Shown: positions 45,704 to 56,010, counted from the stretch's first letter. The stretch: DNA of 64,000 nt from Cytophagales bacterium (GCA_022360015.1 JAKSDQ010000076.1:124001-188000), one strand, 5' to 3'. Translations and numbers: made by a program. The notes: a model not told the origin generated them from the sequence alone.

Positions 45704-46429
45704 TCAGACAGGCTTCATATGATCGCTGGGAGCAGCGGTAATTTCATCTTTGTAAATGGCGCCATCTACCAGGGTCACAACGCGGTGGGCCCTGTCGATC
45801 ACCCGTTGATCATGCGTAGAAAAAATGAAAGTTATTCCCTCTTCGTGGTTTAATTTACCCATGATATCCAGGAGGTTAGCTGCGGTTTTTGAATCCAGGT
45901 TGGCAGTTGGTTCATCTGCTAATACAAATTTAGGCTTCGAGGCCAGTGCCCTTGCCACAGCTACACGCTGTTGCTGACCGCCTGACAATTCATCCGGTCT
46001 GTTGTTCATCTTGTCTTCCAGACCCACCTCTTTGAGTAATTCCAGCACTCGCTGGCTACGTTCTTTTTTCGATGCCTTTTGCAACAACATCACAAACTCA
46101 ATATTCTCCCGGGCAGTAAGTACCGGAATTAAGTTGTAGGCTTGAAAAACAAAACCGATGTTATGCAGCCTGAAATCTATCAATTGATTTTTTTTTAGCG
46201 TGTTCAGGTTTTTTCCATCAACCCAAACGTTTCCGCTTGTGGGTTTATCCAATCCACCTATGAGATTAAGCAATGTGGTTTTACCGGAACCTGAAGGCCC
46301 TACCAGTGCCGTAAACTCGCCTTGGTCAACTTTCAGGTTTACATTATTCACCGCTTTCACGGGAATGGCGCCCTCATCGTAGATTTTGGTCAGGTTTTCA
46401 GTAACAATCACATGGGATAAATCGTTCAT
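45704..46429 (-). CDS. ABC transporter ATP-binding protein (MacB/LolD type)
   Basis: The 241-residue ATPase has Walker A LVGPSGSGKTTLLNLIGG (about 40-57), Q-loop FVFQAYNLIPVLTARENI, signature LSGGQQQRVAVARALA (about 143-158), Walker B KFVLADEPTANLDSKTA and the switch His in FSTHDQRV. It belongs to the MacB/LolD group, which works with FtsX-type permeases in extracting or moving lipoproteins and other substrates. It ends a four-gene minus-strand operon beginning at 49730. Confidence 0.95.
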   Translation of the reverse strand: MNDLSHVIVTENLTKIYDEGAIPVKAVNNVNLKVDQGEFTALVGPSGSGKTTLLNLIGGLDKPTSGNVWVDGKNLNTLKKNQLIDFRLHNIGFVFQAYNLIPVLTARENIEFVMLLQKASKKERSQRVLELLKEVGLEDKMNNRPDELSGGQQQRVAVARALASKPKFVLADEPTANLDSKTAANLLDIMGKLNHEEGITFIFSTHDQRVIDRAHRVVTLVDGAIYKDEITAAPSDHMKPV

Positions 46430-46453
46430 GGTCGAGCTAGTTATCAGGTTTAA

Positions 46454-47671
46454 TCAGATTTTTCTAATGGCTTTTAAAGGGTCTAATCTAATGGCAGTAA
46501 TGGCCGGATAAATGGAAGCCAGCAAAGCAGTAACAATAACCATTATTGTAATCCTTATGTAGTAAATATCTTCCAGTTTTGGATATATGAAGGATTTAAA
46601 TCCGTAAGCTGCATACCCTTCATCATATACGGCTGACAGATCCATTCCAGTCTCTCCCAGGTATTGTACTGTGAAATAGCCGAGCAGCATACCAATGGGT
46701 GCTGCTGCAATTACCAGGCAGATTGTCTCCAGTGAAATCATAACAAATAGTTTTATTTTGTTCATACCAATGGCCATTAACATGCCAATTTCCCTGACCC
46801 TTTCCAGTACCGCCATCAGCATGGTGTTAATAATGCCAAAGGAAAGTGCCAGTAAAATAATGATTAGAAAAATGACCATATATTGATCAAATGACTCTAT
46901 CATCAGGCTTATTTCGGGAGCAATTTCTTTCCAGTCCTCGGTTTTGGCTTGCGGATACTTTGTATTCAACTCATGGACTATTGTATCCAGCGTTTCAGGC
47001 TCATGGACAAGGGCAGCAATTTCGTGGAATTCACCAGGAAGATTGACAAGCCTGCCGATATCGGCACCGCGAACGAAAATGTTGGTTTCATCGTAGAGGG
47101 AATTGTACGTTTTATAGAGTCCTATGATGCGGAATGCACCGGCCAGGATATTACCGGTGCTATCCTGAAAGGTCAGGACAATTTTAGATCTCAATCTTAC
47201 CTTTAGTTTGTCGGCCAGCTTTTCTCCAATTATTACTTTGTTTCTTGTTTCATTATCCAGATAATTACCCTGAGTGAGTTTGTCCTTTAATCCTGTAACA
47301 GCATCCTCTGACTCGGGCATAATCCCGATGAATTTACCCCCTGTGCTGGAATTGGCTGAGGAAACCATGCCATTGATAACCACCCTGCCGGTGGCCGCCT
47401 GCACCCTGTCATCGGCCTGGATTTCACGGAGCATCTGTGAACCTTCCTGCAGAAAATATTTGACCTCGTTATCCCTTTCAAATTCAGGGTGGTGCATTTG
47501 GAAATGAGAGATTTCATTTTTTACGGCATCCTGTAACCGCTGGTCAATCATACCAAAAGCATAGGCCATCATAAAAGCGCCCACCCATAACCCGATTGCT
47601 ACCGAACCCATCACCAGCAAACTTCTGGTCTTGTTTCTCCAAATGTTTTTCCATGCGATTTGAAATAACAT
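46454..47671 (-). CDS. FtsX-like ABC transporter permease (second of pair)
   Basis: A 405-residue protein starting MLFQIAWKNIWRNKTRSLLV with the first transmembrane helix. A periplasmic MacB-PCD-like domain follows (about 40-265), then three C-terminal helices with the FtsX loop (IINTMLMAVLERVREIGMLMAIGM, about 300-323) and the end YPAITAIRLDPLKAIRKI. The start at 47671 is chosen because it aligns with the other permease (MLLKLAWRNIWRNKKR...); an ATG at 47725 would overlap that gene. It would pair with the neighbouring permease to form a heterodimer. Confidence 0.92.
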   Translation of the reverse strand: MLFQIAWKNIWRNKTRSLLVMGSVAIGLWVGAFMMAYAFGMIDQRLQDAVKNEISHFQMHHPEFERDNEVKYFLQEGSQMLREIQADDRVQAATGRVVINGMVSSANSSTGGKFIGIMPESEDAVTGLKDKLTQGNYLDNETRNKVIIGEKLADKLKVRLRSKIVLTFQDSTGNILAGAFRIIGLYKTYNSLYDETNIFVRGADIGRLVNLPGEFHEIAALVHEPETLDTIVHELNTKYPQAKTEDWKEIAPEISLMIESFDQYMVIFLIIILLALSFGIINTMLMAVLERVREIGMLMAIGMNKIKLFVMISLETICLVIAAAPIGMLLGYFTVQYLGETGMDLSAVYDEGYAAYGFKSFIYPKLEDIYYIRITIMVIVTALLASIYPAITAIRLDPLKAIRKI

Positions 47672-47708
47672 ACATCTTATCTTTTTTATTATACTTAACC
47701 GGCCATAG

Positions 47709-48923
47709 CTAAGCATGCATGGCACTGACCGGATTTAGTTTGCTGATTTTCACAAATGGGTAAAGCGATAAAAATAAGGCCAGGAAAAAAACTACCAGAC
47801 CTTGTGAATAAAAGACTTTTGGAGCAATAGAAAAATAGAAAATAGGTTCTATTCCGAATTTTTCATAGGCTTCAGCCAGTTTGCCATCTAGCTGGATTGG
47901 ATAAGCAAATAAATAAAGGACGATAGGAATACTTAACAAGATTCCACCGGTGGCACCCAATATGGATATCAATACGTTTTCCAGAATAACCATGGTGGAA
48001 AGCCGGAAGTTTTTCATGCCAATAGCCACCATGACACCAAACTCATATTGTCTTTCCAATGTCATCATCAAAATGGTACCGAAAATACCAAACGCTATCA
48101 ACATGTAAAGCACGATCTGAAAAATTACATTTTCACGTCTCTCCCCTTCAATGACCTGATCAAGTTCCGGCATCATCGTTTGCCAGTTCATTACCTCATA
48201 TTCAGGTTCAAGCTTTAAAGCGAGGGCCTGGGCAATTTCTTGGGACTTTTCCGGGTCGGCAGGGGAAAGTACCAGGGCCGTCAGTTTGTTTTTAGCCGCA
48301 AACAGGTGCTGGCTTTCTTTCAGTGGCAGATAAACCAGACCTTTGTTCAGCTCGGGTGAGCCGAATTTTATCAAGCCTTTTATCGGATATTTTCCGGCTG
48401 CACTTACCCCTCTGTATCCCTGTCCTATCAGCACCAGGGTATCATTCACATCCAGTTTCAGATAATTGGCCAGCCCTTCCGTGACCAATACTGCCTTGTC
48501 TGAGGGCGAAAGGTAGCTTCCTTTGTCCAGTTTTTCATCCAGTGCCGTTACCCTGGATTCTTTTTCAGGATCGATGCCGACTACCATGCAACCTTTTGAA
48601 TAGCTTTCAGAAGCAGCCAGGGTGAAGGATTCCAGGCGCGGAATTACGTACCGCAGGTCCTTGTTTTCTTCTGTGCTTTGCACCAGGGCAGGTTGCCATT
48701 CAAAACTGTTATCGAGGGTCCGGTCATCCCAATAACCATTTTTGTGAATCTGGATATAACCCGTGTAGATACTGACTACATTTTCCTTCATTTTGTCCAA
48801 AAGGCCTTTTTTTATAGAATCCAGCAATATTGAAAGTATCACAGCGAATACAATAGAGCACATAGTGATATAAGTCCTTTTTTTATTCCTCCAGATATTA
48901 CGCCAGGCCAGTTTTAAAAGCAT
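47709..48923 (-). CDS. FtsX-like ABC transporter permease (first of pair)
   Basis: The 404-residue protein starts MLLKLAWRNIWRNKKRTYI. It has a large periplasmic MacB-PCD-type domain (about 45-260) and three C-terminal helices with the motif FGTILMMTLERQYEFGVMVAIGMKNF. The similarity in size and layout to the next gene points to duplication and a heteromeric transporter. It lies 37 bases upstream of its partner and 39 bases after the LolA-like gene. Confidence 0.92.
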   Translation of the reverse strand: MLLKLAWRNIWRNKKRTYITMCSIVFAVILSILLDSIKKGLLDKMKENVVSIYTGYIQIHKNGYWDDRTLDNSFEWQPALVQSTEENKDLRYVIPRLESFTLAASESYSKGCMVVGIDPEKESRVTALDEKLDKGSYLSPSDKAVLVTEGLANYLKLDVNDTLVLIGQGYRGVSAAGKYPIKGLIKFGSPELNKGLVYLPLKESQHLFAAKNKLTALVLSPADPEKSQEIAQALALKLEPEYEVMNWQTMMPELDQVIEGERRENVIFQIVLYMLIAFGIFGTILMMTLERQYEFGVMVAIGMKNFRLSTMVILENVLISILGATGGILLSIPIVLYLFAYPIQLDGKLAEAYEKFGIEPIFYFSIAPKVFYSQGLVVFFLALFLSLYPFVKISKLNPVSAMHA

Positions 48924-48962
48924 TGCAAAGGATTAAATGTGGTTTTACAATGTAGCATCGGA

Positions 48963-49730
48963 TCATCTTACTCTTTTCATGTTTTGCAAGGAAAAAAAAC
49001 TTTCATTGATATCTATGTCATAATCCACCTCATGATATTGAATAACCGTTTTTTGCCCTTTCTTTTCGGCTGGAATGTACGCCATTTTGGCTGGAAGAAG
49101 CCGGCCGTCAAGCATTTTTATATCGGAAAACAAAACCTGGTTGACCAGGTATCCATCTTCGTCATACAATTCGGTTTTAAGCTCCATGAAGTCCTTTTTA
49201 TCGATCCAGCAATAGATCTTCCCCCAGACTACCGGGGCTTCCGGTTTGGGCAGCAGCGCTATTTTATAACATTCCCTTCCCAACACTACCGAGTCTTGTA
49301 ATAGTTTATGATCGTAATCTTCAACGATGGATGATTCTTTGATCAGATCATCATTGGTAAAATCAGAACCCATCCATGATTGCATCATCATAGAGGGAGG
49401 AAGTTTAATGTTCCTGTCGATGGATGGTATCCAGTTCCAGATTTCTTTTTTACGCTTTAAAAATACTGTTCCCCTGTCCCTGGCAGGTGCCGTAATAAGT
49501 ATCAGCGAAAACTCAGTATCCTTCGACCATGCTTTGATTCTCATCTCACGTGACCAGGTAGGCCTGACAATGGTAATGCTCATCTCGGCCTGCGACGTGT
49601 CGCCTCTTCTTTTTTTGTCAGCTTTTTCCACAATCTCTTTGGCGTTAAGGTTTATCTTTTTATCTGTCCGGTCTGCATTACCTACCACCAACAAAAAGAT
49701 CAGCATTATGTCTAAAAGGAGTAAAGGCAT
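48963..49730 (-). CDS. LolA-like outer-membrane lipoprotein-sorting family protein
   Basis: The 255-residue protein has a short hydrophobic N-terminus (MPLLLLDIMLIFLLVVGNA) and a single half-barrel of the LolA/LolB type: AKEIVEKADKKRRGDTSQAEMSITI, FLKRKKEIWNWIPSIDRNIKLP, MMQSWMGSDFTNDDLI, CYKIALLPKPEAPVVWGKIYCWID and the end YDIDINESFFSLQNMKR. It matches the COG2834 outer membrane lipoprotein-sorting family, often encoded next to MacB/FtsX transporters. It is the first gene of the operon; acting as periplasmic partner of the transporter is inferred. Confidence 0.88.
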   Translation of the reverse strand: MPLLLLDIMLIFLLVVGNADRTDKKINLNAKEIVEKADKKRRGDTSQAEMSITIVRPTWSREMRIKAWSKDTEFSLILITAPARDRGTVFLKRKKEIWNWIPSIDRNIKLPPSMMMQSWMGSDFTNDDLIKESSIVEDYDHKLLQDSVVLGRECYKIALLPKPEAPVVWGKIYCWIDKKDFMELKTELYDEDGYLVNQVLFSDIKMLDGRLLPAKMAYIPAEKKGQKTVIQYHEVDYDIDINESFFSLQNMKRVR

Positions 49731-49942
49731 GATGAAAAAGCATTTTTGCAGCTAAGATAAGCAGTTGAAAAACCTCCTTAAATGACTGATATCAAGACCC
49801 TGAATGATTAAAATCATGATGGAGGTTAGGGCGTTTGAGGTAGGGCGGTATCTCCTGGAAACTTTCAGGCCAGACAACCTTTTTTTTACTGCGGGCATTT
49901 CTTTGTTAAAACTTCATGTGCTACCTCTATCAAAACCGGCTA

Positions 49943-52900
49943 ATGTTAAAATACCTTGTTTTTATCTGGATCATAGGCTTTTACATTTCAACATGCCATT
50001 CACAAACCCCTTCTTCCGATAGTGATAATCCTGACCCCCCTGTTGCCAAGAAGGAGCCCAAGCTGAAGGTTTTTCATGGAGATACGCTGATTGACAACTA
50101 TTACTGGATGCGTCATAAAAATGATCGGGAGCTAATTAACTATCTCTCTGCAGAGAATGGTTATACCGGGAAAATGATGAAGGACTCAAGAGAATTTCAA
50201 AAACAATTATATCAGGAAATGAAAGAACGCCTGGAACCGGATAATAGCGGCATCCCGCAAAAACTTGGCAATTACCTTTACTTTACTCGTATGGAGACCG
50301 GAAAAAACTACCCGGTCTACTTTCGTAAAAAGGATAACAGGTCATCAGAGGAAGAAGTTTTACTGGATATGAATCAGGTGTCCGAAAAAAGCCCGTTTAC
50401 CCGTTTGCTTCAATTTGCTGTGAGCCCTGATCAAAACTTTTTGGCTTATTCCGTTGATTTTACCGGGTCTGGTAAAGGAAGCATTTACATTAAAAATCTC
50501 AAAACAGGGGATGAGATTTCTGATGAAATCCATCATACAGGCCAGGTCCTATGGGGACATGACAATCAGACTATTTATTACACTTTTATCGACAGCACAA
50601 ACCGTGGCCATAAGGTACTTCGTCATAAGATCGGTGCTTCTCCCAATACAGATCTGTTGGTATATGAAGAACGGGATTCAACCTACAGCGTATCACTCTA
50701 TACTTCAGTATCAAAAGAATACCTTTTTATGATATCTGCTTCTACCATTGCCACGGAGTGCCGGTATCTGAAGTTAAGTGATCGTCAGGCGCAATGGGTC
50801 TTGATCAAGCCCAGGGTAGAGGGGATTCGCTACATACCTCAACACTACGAGTCGCAGGATGTGTTTATGGTTTATTACAACGATACCCACCAGGCGCCGT
50901 TTTACAATGGTTCGGTAAAAACACTGCTGATCAAAGAAAAAAATGCCTTATGGCAGGGTTACCTACCCGCCAACCATAACTATCAGGTTGAAAATTATGC
51001 TTTTTTTAAAGATTATATCGTAGTCCTTATCAGGGAAATGGGCCTGCAGAAATTCAAGGTTATCCCCAAGGTAAACAATCTTCCCGATACAACCCGGGCC
51101 TACCTGATAAACTTTCAGGACGAAACATACAGTCTCGCTATTGGGTCAAATACCACCTATAACAGTCAGAAATTTCGTTATCGTTTCACTTCTTTTACGG
51201 AACCAAATACTACCTATGAATATGATTTGGCGACCCGCGAGCATAAAGTGTTAGCGCGACAGAAGGTGGTTGGCTACAAGGCTTCCGACTATATGAGCGA
51301 GCGAATCCGGGCTACTGCCACTGATGGTACATTGATACCGGTTTCCCTAGTCTACAGGAAAGGATTAGTCAAGGACGGTACCAATCCGCTTTATCTCAAT
51401 GGTTATGGGGCCTTTGGTATTTCGTCAGATCCTTTTTTTAATCCGGAACGGTTGAGCCTGTTGGACAGGGGGGTGATTTACGCAATTGCGCACGTTCGTG
51501 GTGGTGGTGAAATGGGGTATCAGTGGCATGTGAAGGGGCGCCGTCTCAATAAAATGAATACATTCACAGATTTTTTCTCAGTGGCAGAATATTTGATAAA
51601 GGAAGGTTACACCTCGCAAAACAGGCTGATTTGTCAGGGGGCCAGTTCCGGCGGATTGCTGGCCGGCGCTGCTGCTGTTATGCGTCCCGACCTTTTTAAA
51701 GGCATAATTATCAACGTGCCGTTTCTGGATGTGATTAACACGCAGTCCGACCCAACCATCCCGTTATCTGCCATAGAGTCATACGAATGGGGCGACCCTC
51801 ACCTTCCCGAAGTATACAAATACATGAAAAGCTATTCTCCCTATGACAATATCAAGGCAAGGGACTATCCCAATATATTGGTTCAGGGAGGATTCAACGA
51901 TGAGAATGTGGCTTTTTGGGAGGCGCCAAAATTTGTGGCTAAAATGCGAAGCCTTAAAACAGACCATAATCTCTTGTTGTTGAAAATGAGTATGAACGGC
52001 GGACACGGTCTCACTTCAGGACGTTATGGGGGGCTGCGGCAAAAAGCTTTTGAATATGCTTTTATTTTCAAGACACTTGGCATTAAATCCTCATATTCGC
52101 GGATCAGCGGCAAAGTAACGGATGAAAATGGAGAATTTATGCCTTATGTCAACATTGTACTCAAGAATACTACAAAAGGCACCACCACAAATTCCAAGGG
52201 TGAATATGCGTTGGAGTTAAAGAATGGTTCTTATACTTTCGTGTTTCGACACGTGGGTTTTGAACAGGAAGAGAGAACCATTCAGCTATCAGGGGATGTA
52301 TCATTGGATGTCAGCTTAAAAACCGAAAGTATGCTTTTGAAGGCCGTTGAGATAACCGGAAGTCATGAAGATCCTGCTTATGCTATCATAAAATCAGCGA
52401 TCGAGACAAGGAAAACCTATTTAAATCAGGTGGAGGGCTACTCCGCGCGCGTTTATATTCGGACCGATAACCGGTTTGACGAAATACCGGAAAAGCGCCC
52501 ATTCTTCATTCCTAAGAATGATATGCCGGATTCATCGGATCTTGGGTTGGTGTATTTGTCAGAATCCGAAGCGCTTTTGTACAAGAAAAAACCCGGTTTA
52601 GTCAAAGAACTGATGGTATCTTCCAGGGTGGCGGGAAATAGCCAGGGCTATAGTTGGAACAGGGCGGGTGATTTGGAATTTAACTTTTACAAAAACCGGG
52701 TTCGTATTGGTGGATTGAATGAGCGAGGTTTTGTCTCACCAATTGCGGATAATGCCTTATTTTTTTACAGATATGAATACATAGGCTTGAAGGAGCAAAC
52801 GGATGATCTTGGGAACAAAGTATTGATAAATAAAATTAAAGTGATACCCCGCAGAAAAAATGATCCGGTTTTTGGAGGATACATTTACATTGCGGAGGAT

Positions 52901-54535
52901 TCCTGGCGCATTGCCGCTTTGGACCTAAGCCTTAAAAACCACCAAATCGAGATATTTGACGATTTTAAGCTTGAACAGAATTATATTGCTGTAACTGATT
53001 CGGTATGGATGCCACTTTCTGTCAAGTTCTATGCGCACCTTTCGATATTTGGCTTTGGGATATCGGGCTCTAACATCATTTCTTATAGCAGTTATCAGTT
53101 AAATCTGGATTTTCCCAAAAAATTTTTCAACAATGAGATTTTTAAAATTGAAAAAGATGCCAATTTACGGGATACCACGTATTGGTTTACCAACAGACCC
53201 ATTGCACTATCGGATGATGAAATCAGTTACTACAGGAAGAAAGACAAGATAGAAATGAAGAAAAAATCCAGGGTCTACCTTGATTCACTGGATCGCGCTC
53301 GGAATAAAACTTCCTGGCAAGATATCTTTAATGGGTTTTGGTATTACAAACGATATACCAAAGAGCGATTTTCTACTAATGCTTTGCCAGATATGGTCAA
53401 TTTTAACACTGTAGAAGGCCTGAGTCTTAATTTTCAGTTTCGTTATCAAAAGGGTGAAAGCAGAAAGAGGCATTTTAAATGGGTGAATACCTTCAGGTAT
53501 GGATTCTCCAATAAACGGTTCAATACAAAAACTTCTCTTTTCTGGACATTAGATCCTCAAAAACACCAAAGTATTCAGTTTGAAGGCGGGCGTTTTGTTA
53601 ACCAGTTCAATAACAATAATCCTATCTACCCCGTTGTCAATACTTTTTATTCCCTGGTTTTGAGGGAAAATTATATGAAGCTTTATGGGACTAACTTTGG
53701 CCGTTTTAGCTATAAACATGAATTTTCCAATGGTATATACCTGAGTGGTAAGTTGACATACGAAGACCGGATGCCACTTACGAACACAAACAATTATTCT
53801 TTTCGGAGAGAGAACACCGAGACCGGGGTAGTATACACTTCAAACGATCCGTTGGAGCCAGATAATACCGGCCCCTCATTTACCCGTCATCAAGCGTTGG
53901 TTTTTGATGCAGAGTTGAAGATCCTGATTAATCAACGCTTCATAACCCGTCCGGACAGGAAGATACCCATGGGTTCAAAATACCCCAAATTTACAATCCA
54001 TTACAGGTATGGATCACCGGTTTTGTTTAGTGATGTAAATTACCATTTTGCCGCTGTTAATGTTGGGGATAATATAGACCTGGGTCTTTTGGGAAAATTA
54101 TCCTACGATGTAAAAGTAGGTAACTTTTTTGGAGTGAGATCTATGAAATTTATTGATTATCAGCATTTTAATGGAAATCAGACCCTATTTATCAATTACA
54201 CAGCACCATTTGGTATGAATAGGACGCCATTGGACCGGTTTCAGTTGTTGGATTATTACGCTTTTAGTACTAACGCTGGTTTTTTGGAGGGTCACCTGGA
54301 GTTTCATGGTAATGGCTTTATCATGAATAAAATCCCTTTGTTACGTAAAACGAAATTTCAAGCCGTAGGGGGAATCAATGTTTTGTTAACAGAAGGCAAA
54401 AATGAACATGTAGAGTTATCTGCCGGTCTCGAAAACATCCTAAAGGCCTTCCGTGTGGATTTTGTGACTGGCTATAACCAGGAAGAAAGGCTTAAGAGCG
54501 CCATCCGTTTCAGGTTGGGACTAAATGGATTGTAG
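49943..54535 (+). CDS. Fusion: prolyl-oligopeptidase family (S9) peptidase + carboxypeptidase-regulatory-like domain + DUF5686-like outer-membrane module
   Basis: An uninterrupted 1530-residue frame. After a leader (MLKYLVFIWIIGFYISTC), residues about 35-450 form the S9A propeller (KVFHGDTLIDNYYWMRHKND; FAVSPDQNFLAYSVDFTGS). Residues 455-710 form the hydrolase with Ser568 in CQGASSGGLLAG, Asp653 in GGFNDENVAFW and His688 in NGGHGL. From about 718 a carboxypeptidase-regulatory-like domain follows (ISGKVTDENGEFMPYVNIVL), then a DUF5686-type region (AYAIIKSAIETRKTYLNQVEGY, about 810) running to the barrel-like C-terminus. S9 peptidases normally end near residue 700, and DUF5686 proteins normally start with their own signal peptide, so this is a real fusion or an unusual family member. 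ATG 49943 starts the leader. Confidence 0.9.
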   Translation: MLKYLVFIWIIGFYISTCHSQTPSSDSDNPDPPVAKKEPKLKVFHGDTLIDNYYWMRHKNDRELINYLSAENGYTGKMMKDSREFQKQLYQEMKERLEPDNSGIPQKLGNYLYFTRMETGKNYPVYFRKKDNRSSEEEVLLDMNQVSEKSPFTRLLQFAVSPDQNFLAYSVDFTGSGKGSIYIKNLKTGDEISDEIHHTGQVLWGHDNQTIYYTFIDSTNRGHKVLRHKIGASPNTDLLVYEERDSTYSVSLYTSVSKEYLFMISASTIATECRYLKLSDRQAQWVLIKPRVEGIRYIPQHYESQDVFMVYYNDTHQAPFYNGSVKTLLIKEKNALWQGYLPANHNYQVENYAFFKDYIVVLIREMGLQKFKVIPKVNNLPDTTRAYLINFQDETYSLAIGSNTTYNSQKFRYRFTSFTEPNTTYEYDLATREHKVLARQKVVGYKASDYMSERIRATATDGTLIPVSLVYRKGLVKDGTNPLYLNGYGAFGISSDPFFNPERLSLLDRGVIYAIAHVRGGGEMGYQWHVKGRRLNKMNTFTDFFSVAEYLIKEGYTSQNRLICQGASSGGLLAGAAAVMRPDLFKGIIINVPFLDVINTQSDPTIPLSAIESYEWGDPHLPEVYKYMKSYSPYDNIKARDYPNILVQGGFNDENVAFWEAPKFVAKMRSLKTDHNLLLLKMSMNGGHGLTSGRYGGLRQKAFEYAFIFKTLGIKSSYSRISGKVTDENGEFMPYVNIVLKNTTKGTTTNSKGEYALELKNGSYTFVFRHVGFEQEERTIQLSGDVSLDVSLKTESMLLKAVEITGSHEDPAYAIIKSAIETRKTYLNQVEGYSARVYIRTDNRFDEIPEKRPFFIPKNDMPDSSDLGLVYLSESEALLYKKKPGLVKELMVSSRVAGNSQGYSWNRAGDLEFNFYKNRVRIGGLNERGFVSPIADNALFFYRYEYIGLKEQTDDLGNKVLINKIKVIPRRKNDPVFGGYIYIAEDSWRIAALDLSLKNHQIEIFDDFKLEQNYIAVTDSVWMPLSVKFYAHLSIFGFGISGSNIISYSSYQLNLDFPKKFFNNEIFKIEKDANLRDTTYWFTNRPIALSDDEISYYRKKDKIEMKKKSRVYLDSLDRARNKTSWQDIFNGFWYYKRYTKERFSTNALPDMVNFNTVEGLSLNFQFRYQKGESRKRHFKWVNTFRYGFSNKRFNTKTSLFWTLDPQKHQSIQFEGGRFVNQFNNNNPIYPVVNTFYSLVLRENYMKLYGTNFGRFSYKHEFSNGIYLSGKLTYEDRMPLTNTNNYSFRRENTETGVVYTSNDPLEPDNTGPSFTRHQALVFDAELKILINQRFITRPDRKIPMGSKYPKFTIHYRYGSPVLFSDVNYHFAAVNVGDNIDLGLLGKLSYDVKVGNFFGVRSMKFIDYQHFNGNQTLFINYTAPFGMNRTPLDRFQLLDYYAFSTNAGFLEGHLEFHGNGFIMNKIPLLRKTKFQAVGGINVLLTEGKNEHVELSAGLENILKAFRVDFVTGYNQEERLKSAIRFRLGLNGL

Positions 54536-54570
54536 TCTGCCTGGATAGGATAGTGCTCCCGTACTTACCC

Positions 54571-56010
54571 TCAAACCTTAGCCTGTTTCCACCCGCCCTT
54601 TTTAAAAAGCCATAACGTAAACAAGCCTACCGAGGTCTCAGAAACGAATACACTCCAAAATACGCCGGAATGCTGCCATCCGAGTTTAATGGCGAACCAA
54701 TAAGCCAGTGGTATTTGGATCAGCCAGAAAAAGACAAGGTTGATCTTCGTAGGTGTTCTAGTATCTCCGGCACCATTGAACGCCTGTACGGACACCATCC
54801 ACCAGCCGTATACAAAATATGAATATGACAGTATTTTTAGCCATTCACCACCAATTGCTATTACCACAGGGTCTGAAGAAAAAATCGCTATTAAAGGTTG
54901 ATTATAAACAAAAAACACTATCGATACGCCAATCAAAAATAACATGTTATAAAAACCGATTCTCCAGACGGCCGACTCAGCACGTTCGGGATACCCGGCG
55001 CCCAGATTTTGTCCCACCAGGGTTGCCGCTGCATTCGAAAACCCCCAGGCAGGCATCAGGGTAAACATCATGATGCGTATTGCTACCGTTGAGCCGGCGA
55101 CTGCCTCACTACCTACGTCGGAAAGTATCCTCATCAGAAAGATCCAGGAAGTCATGGATATCAGCATTTGCCCCACACCACCCAATGAGGTCTGTAAGAT
55201 GTTAAGAAGTATCTTCGCCTCCCAATAGATTTGGGAGCATGTTACCTTAATATGTTTTCCACCTTTCCAAAGTGCCCATAACTGAATAAGGACACCAATA
55301 CCCCGGCCTATGTTGGTAGCCATAGCAGCACCCTGTATGCCCATAGCAGGAATAGGCCCCCATCCGAATATGAGAATCGGGTCCAGGACAATGTTGATTC
55401 CGTTGGCGATCCACAGCACACGCATGGCAATGGCAGCATCTCCTGCCCCACGAAAAATGGCGTTAATCACAAAGATCAGCATGATGATGCCATTACCACC
55501 CAACATCCATTGCGTATAGTGATATCCTTGCCGGATACTCCATTGATCCCCACCCATAAGGGCAAGTAATTCTTTAGCAAAAAAAATACCTGCCAAAGCA
55601 AACGGAACCGAAGCTAACAGGGCAATAAATATTGACTGCACAGCCGATAACCCCGCGACTTCCTTCTTTTTTTCGCCGATTCTTCTGGAGATGGTAGCAG
55701 TGACAGCCATTGACAATCCAATGGCAACAGAATAGAGCAAAAACAAATAAGTCTCGGTAAGTCCAACGGTTGCAATGGCTGAGGGACCCAATTTTCCCAC
55801 AAAATATATATCCACCACAGCAAAGGTTGATTCCATCACTAATTCCAATATCATAGGTATGGCCAGAAGAAAAATAGCCTTTTTGATATCAATTTTTGTG
55901 TAGTCTGCTTCCGTCCCCCTGATGGCAGCCATAAGTTCCTTCCGGATAGAAGGTTTGGGAGGAAGGGTAGGGGGTACTGATACCAGATGTTTGTTTTCGT
56001 TTTCGATCAT
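54571..56010 (-). CDS. MATE-family efflux transporter
   Basis: A 479-residue protein with 12 predicted membrane helices after a hydrophilic N-terminal stretch of about 40 residues. Two MatE repeats are visible: AIFLLAIPMILELVMESTFAVVDIYFVGKLG (about 45-75) in the first half, and SLGGVGQMLISMTSWIFLMRIL...AVAGSTVAIRIM in the second, with QAFNGAGDTRTPTKINL near the end. It exports cationic drugs or metabolites using a Na+ or H+ gradient; substrate unknown. It is convergent with the peptidase fusion, 35 bases apart. Confidence 0.94.
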   Translation of the reverse strand: MIENENKHLVSVPPTLPPKPSIRKELMAAIRGTEADYTKIDIKKAIFLLAIPMILELVMESTFAVVDIYFVGKLGPSAIATVGLTETYLFLLYSVAIGLSMAVTATISRRIGEKKKEVAGLSAVQSIFIALLASVPFALAGIFFAKELLALMGGDQWSIRQGYHYTQWMLGGNGIIMLIFVINAIFRGAGDAAIAMRVLWIANGINIVLDPILIFGWGPIPAMGIQGAAMATNIGRGIGVLIQLWALWKGGKHIKVTCSQIYWEAKILLNILQTSLGGVGQMLISMTSWIFLMRILSDVGSEAVAGSTVAIRIMMFTLMPAWGFSNAAATLVGQNLGAGYPERAESAVWRIGFYNMLFLIGVSIVFFVYNQPLIAIFSSDPVVIAIGGEWLKILSYSYFVYGWWMVSVQAFNGAGDTRTPTKINLVFFWLIQIPLAYWFAIKLGWQHSGVFWSVFVSETSVGLFTLWLFKKGGWKQAKV

